From a virus: a DNA stretch of 64,000 nucleotides. How positions within the stretch are numbered: position 1 is the stretch's first letter; each line of letters opens with the position of its first letter. Made by a program: the position numbers and the translations under genes. Below are positions 54,174-63,057 of the stretch, piece after piece. The notes beneath the pieces are model-generated. The model had not been told where the DNA came from, made no database searches, and saw only the letters and a list, made by a program, of their open reading frames with translations. The stretch covers positions 229,279 to 293,278 of IMG/VR virus record IMGVR_UViG_3300033049_000066; one strand, written 5' to 3'.

Positions 54174-54767
54174 ATGAAAACACTAAACGAATACCTAACT
54201 GCATCTAAGAAACAATACATTTACCGTGTTAAAGTTGCAGGTGAATTTCCTAAGGAAACTTACGAGAAGTTTAAGTTAGCACTGGATATGTACCAAGTAG
54301 ATAATTGTACGGCACCCAAAACAACTCCCGTACAAGAACAACCATTTGATTTTCCCGGTCTAACAAATCAAGAAGTTAACATCTTTGATGTTACTCTAAA
54401 CTATCCAGCAAACAGCGAGCAGATCGCAGAACTTGCTAAACTATCAGGAATTGCTTTGCCAAATCTTGTAGTGATTCTTAGAGACTTTGACGAAAGCAGG
54501 AAAGCAGAAGCAGAAGGGTTTGAAGATGGCACACGTCTTGAAACACCTGAATATCCCGAGCAGACTAAGGAACAGAAAGCAGCTAGTGACGCATACGCAG
54601 ATAGCTACAAAACAGCCGCAAGAGAATTTGCAGGTGATGTAAATACAAAATTTGAAATTGCAGGTGAAAAGACACCAGCAGCAAAATTCACAACAGACGA
54701 AGCAGAAGGTAAAGACAGTCCCCTGTCAAAAGTTGCGCGTCAAGAACTAAAGGACATACTAAAATGA
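54174..54767 (+). CDS. Conserved structural-module protein
   Basis: A 197-residue protein: MKTLNEYLTASKKQYIYRVK, VAGEFPKETYEKFKLAL, then FDVTLNYPANSEQIAELAKL and an acidic helical end. Similar proteins occur in aquatic T4-like phages near packaging genes. The ATG at 54174 gives the family-like start; an in-frame TTG lies 18 bases earlier. Coupled by ATGA to the next gene. Function unknown. Confidence 0.6.
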   Translation: MKTLNEYLTASKKQYIYRVKVAGEFPKETYEKFKLALDMYQVDNCTAPKTTPVQEQPFDFPGLTNQEVNIFDVTLNYPANSEQIAELAKLSGIALPNLVVILRDFDESRKAEAEGFEDGTRLETPEYPEQTKEQKAASDAYADSYKTAAREFAGDVNTKFEIAGEKTPAAKFTTDEAEGKDSPLSKVARQELKDILK

Positions 54768-57124
54768 GAGACACAAAACTTTATAAAATCTTAGAAAATT
54801 TCGACAAGATTGATTCAGCAGCCGATAAATTGACTCCTATCACAGAAAATTACGACGAAATTCATAACATCTTAAATCGATTATCTGATTCAGGTAAGCA
54901 ATTAATTGCTCAAGGCGACGCAAACATCGATGAGTTACTAACAGGTGAGTACACCGATGTGGCTGGGATTGACATGAGAGCTGATATTCGCATATTGCGC
55001 AAAGCTTCACGTCAACTACAGCAACAAGGAAATCTTAACCGAGACCAAATATTAAATATACTTCATAATTCAATTGATGATGCGCTGACTGATGTCACCG
55101 AAACTCAAACCACCGTACAGACCATGGGTAACAAAATAAAAGTTACTACAGATGGTGATACTACAGAATACGACGACGCTGAAACTGCCAAGGCAATGAT
55201 GGGCGACGACGAATTTACAACCGAGAGCGACAATGCTGAACCATCACTTGCTTTTAACGCTGGTGCAGATGCTGCCAACGCAGGAAAAGATCTACGTGAT
55301 ATAAATGTTGCTTTCTACCCAGAAGCCGATCGCAATGATTTCATTGCTGGATACGAGAGTGTACCTACCGTAGCAGTGACAGAAGGCGGCCTAGGTGGAG
55401 ATATGTGGGATTCAGCAGCAGATGAGCTGGATCTTGCCGACTACGGCGACAACGACTTTTCAGTAAGAGATGAACCACCAGCAGAATTTGGCATCAGCGA
55501 TGATGAATGGATGATTAGTGACTTAGATGAAGAAATTGAAGCAGACTTCGATTCTGATTTAAGTTCCGGTTACCCAGGAGACAACGATGATGACGCAGAG
55601 CTAGCGACTTTTGACAGCGAAGATGAATCGCATCGTAAACGTTTGCAACGCGGCACCCCAGTTGTTTTAAGCCCGGATTTATTTGCCGACAAGAACAGCA
55701 ACAGGCGCGGTGTCTTTATAAATCGTAGCCCAAGCGGTCACTACGGTACTGTAATACGTGATTTTGATCACAAAGAAGTTAAAGTTCATCTTAGTGATAT
55801 TGTATCCGCAGATTTAGTAAACAATTCAGTCTACGAAGAATACGGGATCAACCTTGAATCTATGCTAGCTGAAGATAAAATTAAGTTTAGTGATTTAAAG
55901 GTCGGTCAGAAATTTAAGAAACCTAACAATTCTGAATTAGTGTTAACAAAAACAAAAACTAATAAATTTAAAAAGAATCTTACTAAGCCACAAGGCGGAG
56001 CGGTACATTTTAGTATTTCTCCAGACGCTGAGGTTATAGCTGAAGATATTACAATGACCCAAACAACTAACCTAGACCACCCAGAAAACGATACAACTAC
56101 AGTGACAGCAGTAGGCCAAGACGCTGGTGACGACTTAGCGGCGCTTATGACGAACGCAGGGCTAAACAGCACATCGGGATACTCCGCAGCAGTTGAACCT
56201 GAGGTAGTTGACACAGGCGAGCCACTAGAAATGCAAGGTATGCTCGACATGATGGACGCACCTGAGATGACACAAGAAGCTTACGGTGATCCAACTTACA
56301 ACGCTGACTTATTTCCAACACCCGACCCTGAGGACTTTGAACCATCAAACGCAGAATTAGATGCGATTGAAGCCGACCCAGAGATGTTTGAAGCCGAAGG
56401 GCAAGCAACATTAGCTAACATTGACCCAGCATTAGCAGCCGACATAATTGGCGGCTTGGATATAGCGCAGGTGCTAAGTCACAATTCGCACAGAGCCTCA
56501 CAGAAGGACCTCGACATACTTGAACGAGAATATTCAGATGTAGCTGCGAAATACGGCTTAGACGAGTTTTTATCTTCAGACGCAATACTTGATAGATTAG
56601 AATCTGCTATCTTTGATTTGTTTGGTGGTAACGATGCACCAGTAGTTGAAGATGCGCAGCCAGTATACTCACTTGATAGCTTGTTATCTAATTTTGATGA
56701 GAGTGAAGTTTTAGCATGGTTAGGAGATGACGGCAATCAGGCTATTGATGTTGCGCTAGTTGCTAAATACGGCACCGATAAAGAAAGTGCCGGGGACTTA
56801 TTTAATTGGTTATACAATCGTTATGGTAAAATAATTTCCGATTACGCAAAAGAGAATTTTGGAGCACACTTAGGTGAAGAACGCGATCAGGAATACACAA
56901 ACACCCCAGGTGAACTTGAAGCTGGTGTAGACGTAGTTACACATGGCTTGAGCGGTGGACTTAACCGACGTAAGAATTCTTACAAGCTAGCAGCTGGTGG
57001 TGACAATCCAATGAAGCGTCCAGTAACTGAAAACAAGTCATCGAAGATTGTAAATGAACACGAAAGTGTTGATAACTTTTTAAATATGTACAAAGTGTTT
57101 AAACATAAAGGCGAAAAGAAATAA
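54764..57124 (+). CDS. Large acidic virion-associated protein
   Basis: A 786-residue, strongly acidic protein beginning MRDTKLYKILENFDKID. A middle domain (RGTPVVLSPDLFADKNSNRR; YGTVIRDFDHKEVKVHLSDI) is a small beta barrel; the rest is Asp/Glu-rich linkers and helical segments. The C-terminus (SSKIVNEHESVDNFLNMYKV) is typical of proteins packaged in aquatic myovirus heads. It has no recognised enzyme motif. Candidate internal or capsid-associated protein. Confidence 0.55.
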   Translation: MRDTKLYKILENFDKIDSAADKLTPITENYDEIHNILNRLSDSGKQLIAQGDANIDELLTGEYTDVAGIDMRADIRILRKASRQLQQQGNLNRDQILNILHNSIDDALTDVTETQTTVQTMGNKIKVTTDGDTTEYDDAETAKAMMGDDEFTTESDNAEPSLAFNAGADAANAGKDLRDINVAFYPEADRNDFIAGYESVPTVAVTEGGLGGDMWDSAADELDLADYGDNDFSVRDEPPAEFGISDDEWMISDLDEEIEADFDSDLSSGYPGDNDDDAELATFDSEDESHRKRLQRGTPVVLSPDLFADKNSNRRGVFINRSPSGHYGTVIRDFDHKEVKVHLSDIVSADLVNNSVYEEYGINLESMLAEDKIKFSDLKVGQKFKKPNNSELVLTKTKTNKFKKNLTKPQGGAVHFSISPDAEVIAEDITMTQTTNLDHPENDTTTVTAVGQDAGDDLAALMTNAGLNSTSGYSAAVEPEVVDTGEPLEMQGMLDMMDAPEMTQEAYGDPTYNADLFPTPDPEDFEPSNAELDAIEADPEMFEAEGQATLANIDPALAADIIGGLDIAQVLSHNSHRASQKDLDILEREYSDVAAKYGLDEFLSSDAILDRLESAIFDLFGGNDAPVVEDAQPVYSLDSLLSNFDESEVLAWLGDDGNQAIDVALVAKYGTDKESAGDLFNWLYNRYGKIISDYAKENFGAHLGEERDQEYTNTPGELEAGVDVVTHGLSGGLNRRKNSYKLAAGGDNPMKRPVTENKSSKIVNEHESVDNFLNMYKVFKHKGEKK

Positions 57125-57125
57125 G

Positions 57126-57467
57126 ATGAGAGCAGATGAGTTTGTCACAGAAACAAAGCGTGGCAAGGTACTTGACGCAGTGTCAAAAGTCAGCCCGGGC
57201 AGTTCGTTCACAGCGGATGGTGGGATTGACTTGTATCGAGCAGCACAGCTCATAGCACGATTACCGGGTGACATCGGTGACCTCGACCCGTACAGTTTCG
57301 TAACAGGCCGGCCAATGATTGTTACTTACACTAAAGAAGAACAAACGATGGTTAAAGACGCATTCAAAGCAATGGGTATTGATTATCATGAAGAACTACA
57401 CACCGGAAGCGAAGAGCCCGCCGGTGTCAATACAACGAGCCCGACACAAGGATTTAAAGGATATTAA
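57126..57467 (+). CDS. Small virion-module protein
   Basis: A 113-residue protein, MRADEFVTETKRGKVLDAVS at the N-terminus (a start shared by several virion proteins of aquatic phages), then GIDLYRAAQLIARLPGDIGD and TYTKEEQTMVKDAFKAMGID. One base separates it from the preceding stop. Unknown function. Confidence 0.55.
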   Translation: MRADEFVTETKRGKVLDAVSKVSPGSSFTADGGIDLYRAAQLIARLPGDIGDLDPYSFVTGRPMIVTYTKEEQTMVKDAFKAMGIDYHEELHTGSEEPAGVNTTSPTQGFKGY

Positions 57468-57468
57468 A

Positions 57469-57867
57469 ATGAACGAAATAAATCAACTTAAGAACTTAGT
57501 TGAGAGCCTTAGCAATATCGGAGTGGATAATCAAGGTACAGTCGAACTGCCAAAAGATACAGTAGACCGAATACTTGAGGCTTTAGAAGCTGGAATACAC
57601 GCAATAGAGAACCAAGATAGCGATCAGCAATTTGCAGTTACCTCCATGCATTCAGCGCTAAAGCTAATAGACCCACACCACACATATAACGAGTCAGCTA
57701 GCGTAATCGAAGCAGGTACAGATTTTAACCAAGCAGCTCGTATTGAAAAAGTGCAGGGTTTAGAATTCAACCAAGCAGAAAAATTAATTTTTAATTGGGT
57801 AAAAGCCGGTGTTATAAATGTTAGGAATTTCTCAGAATTAATTAAGGCAAACAGAGACGTATTTTAA
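57469..57867 (+). CDS. Helical virion-module protein, MNEINQLK copy 1
   Basis: A 132-residue helical protein. Its start region (AAAGGATATTAAAATG plus codons for MNEINQLK) is duplicated before the gene at 57953. ALEAGIHAIENQDSDQQFAV and LEFNQAEKLIFNWVKAGVIN are helices. The ATG at 57469 is favoured by the AAAGGA site. Confidence 0.55.
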   Translation: MNEINQLKNLVESLSNIGVDNQGTVELPKDTVDRILEALEAGIHAIENQDSDQQFAVTSMHSALKLIDPHHTYNESASVIEAGTDFNQAARIEKVQGLEFNQAEKLIFNWVKAGVINVRNFSELIKANRDVF

Positions 57868-57870
57868 AGA

Positions 57871-57905
57871 TAACCTCTTCGGACGCTAGGCGTTAAGGCC
57901 GCGCC
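57871..57905 (+). repeat. 35-bp intergenic element, copy 1
   Basis: TAACCTCTTCGGACGCTAGG and the following CGTTAAGGCCGCG are repeated with a few changes at 58474-58508. Each contains a GGCGTTAnGGCC core. Possibly a structured RNA end or recombination relic. Confidence 0.6.
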
Positions 57906-57952
57906 CAGCGTTAACACAACGCAAGGATTTAAAGGATTTAAAGGATATTAAA

Positions 57953-58354
57953 ATGAACGAAATAAATCAACTTAAAAGTTTAATGGAATCAATAACACAA
58001 CTGTCAGAATCATCAGCTGGCAGAATGAAGAATGCTGACTTTGTCAAAATGTACCCAAATTTGCCACTAACTTGGTCTATTTTTGTAGATACCACGTCTA
58101 GAACAACTAGTACAAATGATGTAGGTGAAAGTATTGTTGATCTATCTACGTATGCTCCAGACGGTACGTATGATGTATTTTTTAATAATGCGCTAACAGA
58201 TGGCATTATCGTAAACGATGGCGTGTTTGTTATTAAACCAACGGTTGATTCAATTAAGGCAGCAGTCGACGCCGCAAGATATACTGGCAACTCCATTGAA
58301 AAATTAGAGTGGGACCCAAAGGTTAAAATCTTTCGTCTCACAATGGGATCATAG
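57953..58354 (+). CDS. Virion-module protein, MNEINQLK copy 2
   Basis: A 133-residue protein with the same first residues (MNEINQLKSLMES) and the same upstream DNA as copy 1, but an unrelated beta-rich body (VKMYPNLPLTWSIFVDTTSR; FVIKPTVDSIKAAVDA). Suggests transfer of an expression/N-terminal segment onto a different gene. Its stop lies in a 21-bp inverted repeat that also holds the next start. Confidence 0.55.
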   Translation: MNEINQLKSLMESITQLSESSAGRMKNADFVKMYPNLPLTWSIFVDTTSRTTSTNDVGESIVDLSTYAPDGTYDVFFNNALTDGIIVNDGVFVIKPTVDSIKAAVDAARYTGNSIEKLEWDPKVKIFRLTMGS

Positions 58355-58367
58355 CAGAATTTCTGCT

Positions 58368-58484
58368 ATGGATAATTTAACCATCGCAGTTTTAGCCTGG
58401 GCCGCAGTCACCGCAACGACTGTTATTGTACTATGGTATCAATCTAGGACTCTCGTAAAATCTAAAAAAAGAATAACCTCTTAG
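58368..58484 (+). CDS. Small single-pass membrane protein
   Basis: A 38-residue protein MDNLTIAVLAWAAVTATTVI..., hydrophobic helix at about 5-23, then a basic tail (RTLVKSKKRITS). Its ATG is the right arm end of a perfect inverted repeat (58350-58370), which would hide the start codon in a hairpin. Unknown function. Confidence 0.5.
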   Translation: MDNLTIAVLAWAAVTATTVIVLWYQSRTLVKSKKRITS

Positions 58485-58508
58485 GACGGTTAGGCGTTAC
58501 GGCCGCGG
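58474..58508 (+). repeat. 35-bp intergenic element, copy 2
   Basis: Second copy of the 57871-57905 element; it overlaps the stop of the small membrane protein gene. Confidence 0.6.
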
Positions 58509-58547
58509 TACTGAATTCGCTACTCAATCCGCACAGTAGAGTAAAAT

Positions 58548-58574
58548 AGCAGTCCTTGGGCTGCTTTTTATTTT
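58548..58574 (+). terminator. Terminator upstream of gp17
   Basis: 8-bp stem AGCAGTCC/GGGCTGCT (one G-T pair), TT loop, then TTTTATTTT. Confidence 0.8.
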
Positions 58575-58592
58575 CCATCTATTCAAAATTCG

Positions 58593-58600
58593 GTTAAATA
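58593..58600 (+). promoter_or_regulatory. Late promoter GTTAAATA(CTATT) for gp17
   Basis: GTTAAATACTATT immediately followed by ATG. The extended T4 late consensus is TATAAATACTATT with transcription starting just after, so the start site falls on the A of the ATG. Confidence 0.6.
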
Positions 58601-58605
58601 CTATT

Positions 58606-60183
58606 ATGAGCAAAAATCTCGATGGCGTGCTGGTCAAACGACCGCATAGTAAAACACATTACGATGAAAATCACGTTAGATGTTTCGCACGATGCGTTAA
58701 CCCACTCACGGGCCCGTTGTATTTTCTTACAAATTTTTTCTACATTCAACATCCGATCCAAGGTAGATTAAAATACAGTCCGTATGAGTTTCAAAAAGGC
58801 TTAATCGACAGCTATGTAAATCATAGATTCAGTATCAATCTTCTTAGCAGACAAACAGGCAAGACGACGACCGCAGCAGGATATCTACTGTGGTACGCGA
58901 TGTTCAGACCCGACAGCACCATTCTTATCGCAGCGCACAAGTACAGCGGCGTACAAGAAATTATGCAGCGTATACGCTATGCGTATGAACTATGCCCGGA
59001 TCATATAAGGGCAGGTGTAACATCGTACAATAAGGGATCAATGGAGTTTGACAATGGTTCACGCATAGTCGCGCAAGCAACGACAGAAAACACCGGACGT
59101 GGTATGTCTATTACATTATTGTACTTAGACGAATTCGCATTCGTAAGGCCGAACATTGCGAAAGAATTCTGGACTTCAATCTCCCCGACACTGTCAACAG
59201 GTGGTGGGGCAATTATCACAAGCACGCCGAACAGCGATGAAGATCAATTTGCGTTACTGTGGAAGGGCGCCAACAAAACTGAGGACGCATTTGGAAATCA
59301 GACAGAACTGGGCGTCAACGGATTCAAGGCATTTTCAGCGGACTGGAAGCAACACCCGGACCGCGATGAACAGTGGGCCGATGATGAACGTGGCCGCATA
59401 GGAGATGAACGCTTCCGACGTGAGCACTTGAATGAATTCTTAATCTTTGACGAAACACTAATCGCCGCAACTACACTGATTGACATGGAGGGGATCGAAC
59501 CCATCCGCAAATCAGGGCAAGTGCGCTGGTACTCAGAGCCCAAGCCAGGGATGATATACACCGTGGCACTTGACCCAAGCCTTGGCACCGGGGGCGATCC
59601 CGCAGCTATACAGGTATTTGAAGCAAACACAACAAAGCAAGTCGCGGAGTGGAAGCATAACAAAACTCCGATACCCATGCAGATTCGTGTATTTGCAGAT
59701 ATTATCAATGAAGTTGCGGAGAAATGTAAGAATATGAATAACGTGTACTTCAGCATAGAAAACAACACAATAGGTGAGGCAGCACTCATCAGTATTGATG
59801 AGTACGGCGAGCAAAATCTTCACGGCGTATTTCTAAGCGAGCCAAGAAAAACCAGAGGCAGCCGCTCCTCACGCTCACGCAAGGGATTCAATACCACAAA
59901 CAGATCCAAGCTATCAGCATGTGCAAAAGTTAAAACACTAGTTGAGAAAAAATCAATGACAATAAGTAGCAAACCACTCATCACAGAATTTAAGCACTTT
60001 GTAGCACACGGAGCAAGTTTCGCAGCAAAACCCGGAGAGACCGACGATTTAGTGATGGCCTTACTGTTAACGGTGCGTATGTTTGCAGTTCTTAAAGACT
60101 ATCACAAGGAACTTACAAATCAATTGCGTGACTACAGCGATGATATAGTTGCACCTATGCCGTTTATATCAATGATAAGCTAA
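58606..60183 (+). CDS. 17: Terminase large subunit gp17
   Basis: Packaging ATPase and headful nuclease, 525 residues. Walker A SRQTGKTT (81-88), Walker B LLYLDEFAFV (171-180, Asp175-Glu176), coupling motif SPTLSTGGGAIITSTPN, then RNase H-like nuclease with ALDPSLGTGGDPAAIQVF (about 323), SIENNTIGEAALISI and DDLVMALLLTV. All key acids are kept. T4 gp17 has 610 residues; the N-terminus here is shorter. It has no Shine-Dalgarno site. Confidence 0.95.
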   Translation: MSKNLDGVLVKRPHSKTHYDENHVRCFARCVNPLTGPLYFLTNFFYIQHPIQGRLKYSPYEFQKGLIDSYVNHRFSINLLSRQTGKTTTAAGYLLWYAMFRPDSTILIAAHKYSGVQEIMQRIRYAYELCPDHIRAGVTSYNKGSMEFDNGSRIVAQATTENTGRGMSITLLYLDEFAFVRPNIAKEFWTSISPTLSTGGGAIITSTPNSDEDQFALLWKGANKTEDAFGNQTELGVNGFKAFSADWKQHPDRDEQWADDERGRIGDERFRREHLNEFLIFDETLIAATTLIDMEGIEPIRKSGQVRWYSEPKPGMIYTVALDPSLGTGGDPAAIQVFEANTTKQVAEWKHNKTPIPMQIRVFADIINEVAEKCKNMNNVYFSIENNTIGEAALISIDEYGEQNLHGVFLSEPRKTRGSRSSRSRKGFNTTNRSKLSACAKVKTLVEKKSMTISSKPLITEFKHFVAHGASFAAKPGETDDLVMALLLTVRMFAVLKDYHKELTNQLRDYSDDIVAPMPFISMIS

Positions 60184-60233
60184 TGCGATGTTTTAATTTA
60201 CAGTCGTTTGATTTATATTAAAACTATTTCTAA

Positions 60234-60241
60234 GGTAAATA
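60234..60241 (+). promoter_or_regulatory. Late promoter element GGTAAATA
   Basis: GGTAAATA with 5 nt to the ATG at 60247: predicted leaderless start. Confidence 0.5.
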
Positions 60242-60246
60242 CAACT

Positions 60247-62799
60247 ATGAATAACGTAGCAGATAAATTATACAACATACTCGGCACTAAATTTAACAAT
60301 ACAGACATTAAAACACTAAGCGCATCCGGCAAAGAAACTACCGATATGGAAGAAATTCAAATGTTTAGTTTTGATTTTCTTGTTGATTCACGTAATTACG
60401 GACCGGTCGTATTATTATTAAGCGCAACAGACAACCTTGAAGTCTACTACGGCGACAACACAAGTAAATCCCTTGATAGAGACGCGAAGAAAAAATGGGA
60501 GAACTTAATTGAACATTTGAGTACTTTTGCGCGTACAAATAGATTAGGGTTTAGTTTGAAACACACCTCAGATTTAAAATACGATTTATCAAATATCGCA
60601 GATATTACAGAAAGCTACAGGAATATTTTTGAAGGATATTACGGAACCAGGAAGACTAGCTACAGCCCACAAGGCAACGCCAAAATTATCATAAAACATA
60701 CTAAGGCAATCAGCGAAGGCGAGAAAAGGTTTCGTAATATATCTTCACTTTTTATTGAAAATGCTGACGGCGAGCGTTTTAAACTTCCATTCACTAAGCT
60801 AGCAGGCGCAAGGGCAATGGCACGTCACGTAACAGAAGGCGGCAACCCTTACGATTTATTCGGCGTTCACATCTCAGAGATGGTCAAAGATATCAACACG
60901 CTGGGCGGATTTGTTAGGCGCTCTAAGATGTACGAAGGCAACGACGACGCAATGGCAATGGTCGAAACTGGACGCTCTCACTACACTGAAATGCGTAAAG
61001 GCCTCAAGAGAATAGCAGGTGTACGTGGATACAAAACATACAAAGAAAGCTGGGAACCCTCAGCAATCACAGAACAAGATTTAGACACATCAAAAATTAG
61101 GGGCCTGTTCACTGAAAAGAAAGTTAATCAACGCACAGAAGATGCATTACCACTGCTAGCACGTCTACAACAAATGGCAGAAGCACAAAATCAATCCGAC
61201 CTTCCGAGAGATGAACTAAGCAAACACAGAGAAGATCACGGTGAAGAACCTGACACCAACGACGAAGGCGCGACTTATGAATTTCACCCATTCGACATTG
61301 AGCAACGTGATTCAGACAAATGGCATGCTGATCGTTACGCTGAATATTATGAAGAAACTAACAAACAGGACCCAAAAATGAAGCAAATGAATGAGCAGTA
61401 TGAAGAACAGCGTACAAAAATTATAGTAGACTTTCTCACAGCAGAAGGCCACCGCGGAAGTTTTAGTACGATGACACTAACTAATGTCATGGCTAAGGCA
61501 GGTTACCGCATGGAACTCAATCAACTGGAAAAATTCTTAGGGACACTAGCCGACCAAGGCATAATACGGAGCACTGGCACTTCGAGTGGTTTTGGAAGCA
61601 CACCGTCTACGACATGGAAGCTAGGTGGCGGAAGCCCTGCGCAATATGAAGAACAGCGTACAAAAATTATAGTAGATTTTCTCACAAAAGAAGGTCATCG
61701 CGGAAGTTTTAGTACATTGACACTAACTAATGTCATGACTAAGGCAGGACATCGCATGGAACTCAACCAACTGGAAAAATTCTTAGGAACACTAGCTGAT
61801 CAAAACATAATACAGAGCACTGGCACTTCAACTGGTTTTGGAAGCACGCCATCTACGACATGGAAGCTAGGTGGCGGCGGTATGAAGACGGAGGGAGAAG
61901 ATAACGTTAGCCCACCAACAGAAGAAGATAACAAAACAAAAGACTACGGAATGATAACTTGTTCAACATGCGGCGGTAGCGGCATGGTTGAACGTAGTTG
62001 GTGCCCAGAATGTGATGGATTTGGTCTAGTAACGCCTAACGCTGCCGAAGAGGCTGAAATGAAGGAAGTAACAGAATTTACACAATGGGCAGAGACCATA
62101 GTTGAAGGAACGTGGGCATTTGCTGATACCCCAGACGCACTAGCAGAGCTTAAAGAGTTTATGGCGACAGAACGACCCGTTGGAATCGATGCAATGAATG
62201 CGACCACAGCACTTTACAATATATTAGGCAATGACGAATTGTTTGATCTTTTAGCAGAGATAGCTGAAGAAAACCCAGAATCCGACGCACGTATAGCAGT
62301 TAAAACTTATATTGAAGGCGTATACAGAAATTTAGACAGCTACAATGAAAGTGATCAGTTAAATATTGTTAACATGTATAATACTATTATCGGCGAAAAG
62401 ATGTACCCGCACGAAGTTGACGAAAATTGCGCAATGGACTTAGACATTGATGATGAAACACAATTAAATGCTAGCCACAATAAAGCAATGGACGACTACA
62501 TACAAAAAGAAGACGTTGACGACGAGTATCCATCTGAGATGGCGAGAGCGAGAGCGAGAGCTAGCGCAAGAACAAGAGCTATGAGTGGTCGAGAAGATTC
62601 CGGAGCGTATTATCATGTAACAGGTGAGCCCGGGCACAAAGGAACATACGCAAACGACATGGACAAGATGTCCGATCCAACCGGCGATGACGACGAATAT
62701 GAATATGACGATATGAAGTCCGGCACAAGCAGCAAATTAGATGAGTCTACTGATTTAGTGAAGTTGATGTCTCGTACAAACTTCTTACTTAACAGATAA
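60247..62799 (+). CDS. Large virion-associated protein with repeated domain and DnaJ-type zinc motif
   Basis: About 850 residues. The start at 60247 (MNNVADKLYNILGTKFNN) is chosen over an upstream non-ATG start. The N-terminal 280 residues resemble large proteins next to gp17 in aquatic T4-like phages. Two copies of a domain of about 75 residues follow (EEQRTKIIVDFLTAEGHRGS; LNQLEKFLGTLADQ; STPSTTWKLGGG), winged-helix-like by pattern. Then TCSTCGGSGMVERSWCPECD, a DnaJ-like zinc motif, and an acidic C-terminus with an Ala/Arg repeat (MARARARASARTRAMSGRE). Unknown role; probably packaged or structural. Confidence 0.6.
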   Translation: MNNVADKLYNILGTKFNNTDIKTLSASGKETTDMEEIQMFSFDFLVDSRNYGPVVLLLSATDNLEVYYGDNTSKSLDRDAKKKWENLIEHLSTFARTNRLGFSLKHTSDLKYDLSNIADITESYRNIFEGYYGTRKTSYSPQGNAKIIIKHTKAISEGEKRFRNISSLFIENADGERFKLPFTKLAGARAMARHVTEGGNPYDLFGVHISEMVKDINTLGGFVRRSKMYEGNDDAMAMVETGRSHYTEMRKGLKRIAGVRGYKTYKESWEPSAITEQDLDTSKIRGLFTEKKVNQRTEDALPLLARLQQMAEAQNQSDLPRDELSKHREDHGEEPDTNDEGATYEFHPFDIEQRDSDKWHADRYAEYYEETNKQDPKMKQMNEQYEEQRTKIIVDFLTAEGHRGSFSTMTLTNVMAKAGYRMELNQLEKFLGTLADQGIIRSTGTSSGFGSTPSTTWKLGGGSPAQYEEQRTKIIVDFLTKEGHRGSFSTLTLTNVMTKAGHRMELNQLEKFLGTLADQNIIQSTGTSTGFGSTPSTTWKLGGGGMKTEGEDNVSPPTEEDNKTKDYGMITCSTCGGSGMVERSWCPECDGFGLVTPNAAEEAEMKEVTEFTQWAETIVEGTWAFADTPDALAELKEFMATERPVGIDAMNATTALYNILGNDELFDLLAEIAEENPESDARIAVKTYIEGVYRNLDSYNESDQLNIVNMYNTIIGEKMYPHEVDENCAMDLDIDDETQLNASHNKAMDDYIQKEDVDDEYPSEMARARARASARTRAMSGREDSGAYYHVTGEPGHKGTYANDMDKMSDPTGDDDEYEYDDMKSGTSSKLDESTDLVKLMSRTNFLLNR

Positions 62800-62824
62800 A
62801 ACAATACAATACTACAGTGTTTTT

Positions 62825-62849
62825 AAAACGGCGAAAGTCGTTTTATTTT
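62825..62849 (+). terminator. Terminator upstream of gp32
   Basis: 8-bp stem AAAACGGC/GTCGTTTT (one G-T pair) with GAAA loop, then ATTTT. Confidence 0.8.
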
Positions 62850-62863
62850 GGCTATCATTTCTG

Positions 62864-62892
62864 TTGCAATTTTCTGCTAAATGTTGTATAAT
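62864..62892 (+). promoter_or_regulatory. Sigma70-type promoter for gp32
   Basis: TTGCAA (62864-62869), 17 bp, TATAAT (62887-62892). Leader of about 160 nt to gp32. Confidence 0.8.
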
Positions 62893-62946
62893 ACGTATGT
62901 GGTTACAAAAATAAGAATTAAAAATTCCCAGTAACACACCAAAGAC

Positions 62947-62954
62947 GATAAATA
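62947..62954 (+). promoter_or_regulatory. Late promoter element GATAAATA in the gp32 leader
   Basis: GATAAATA within the gp32 leader, allowing late expression as well. A 15-codon frame starts 5 nt downstream (MLQRREGLVVLGNIL), possibly a leader peptide. Confidence 0.45.
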
Positions 62955-63057
62955 ATCGTATGCTACAACGCCGCGAAGGTTTAGTAGTATTAGGAAATAT
63001 TCTATAAGCCCGCGAAGGGTTAGGTAGATTCAGGACATAAATTAGGAGAAAACTATC

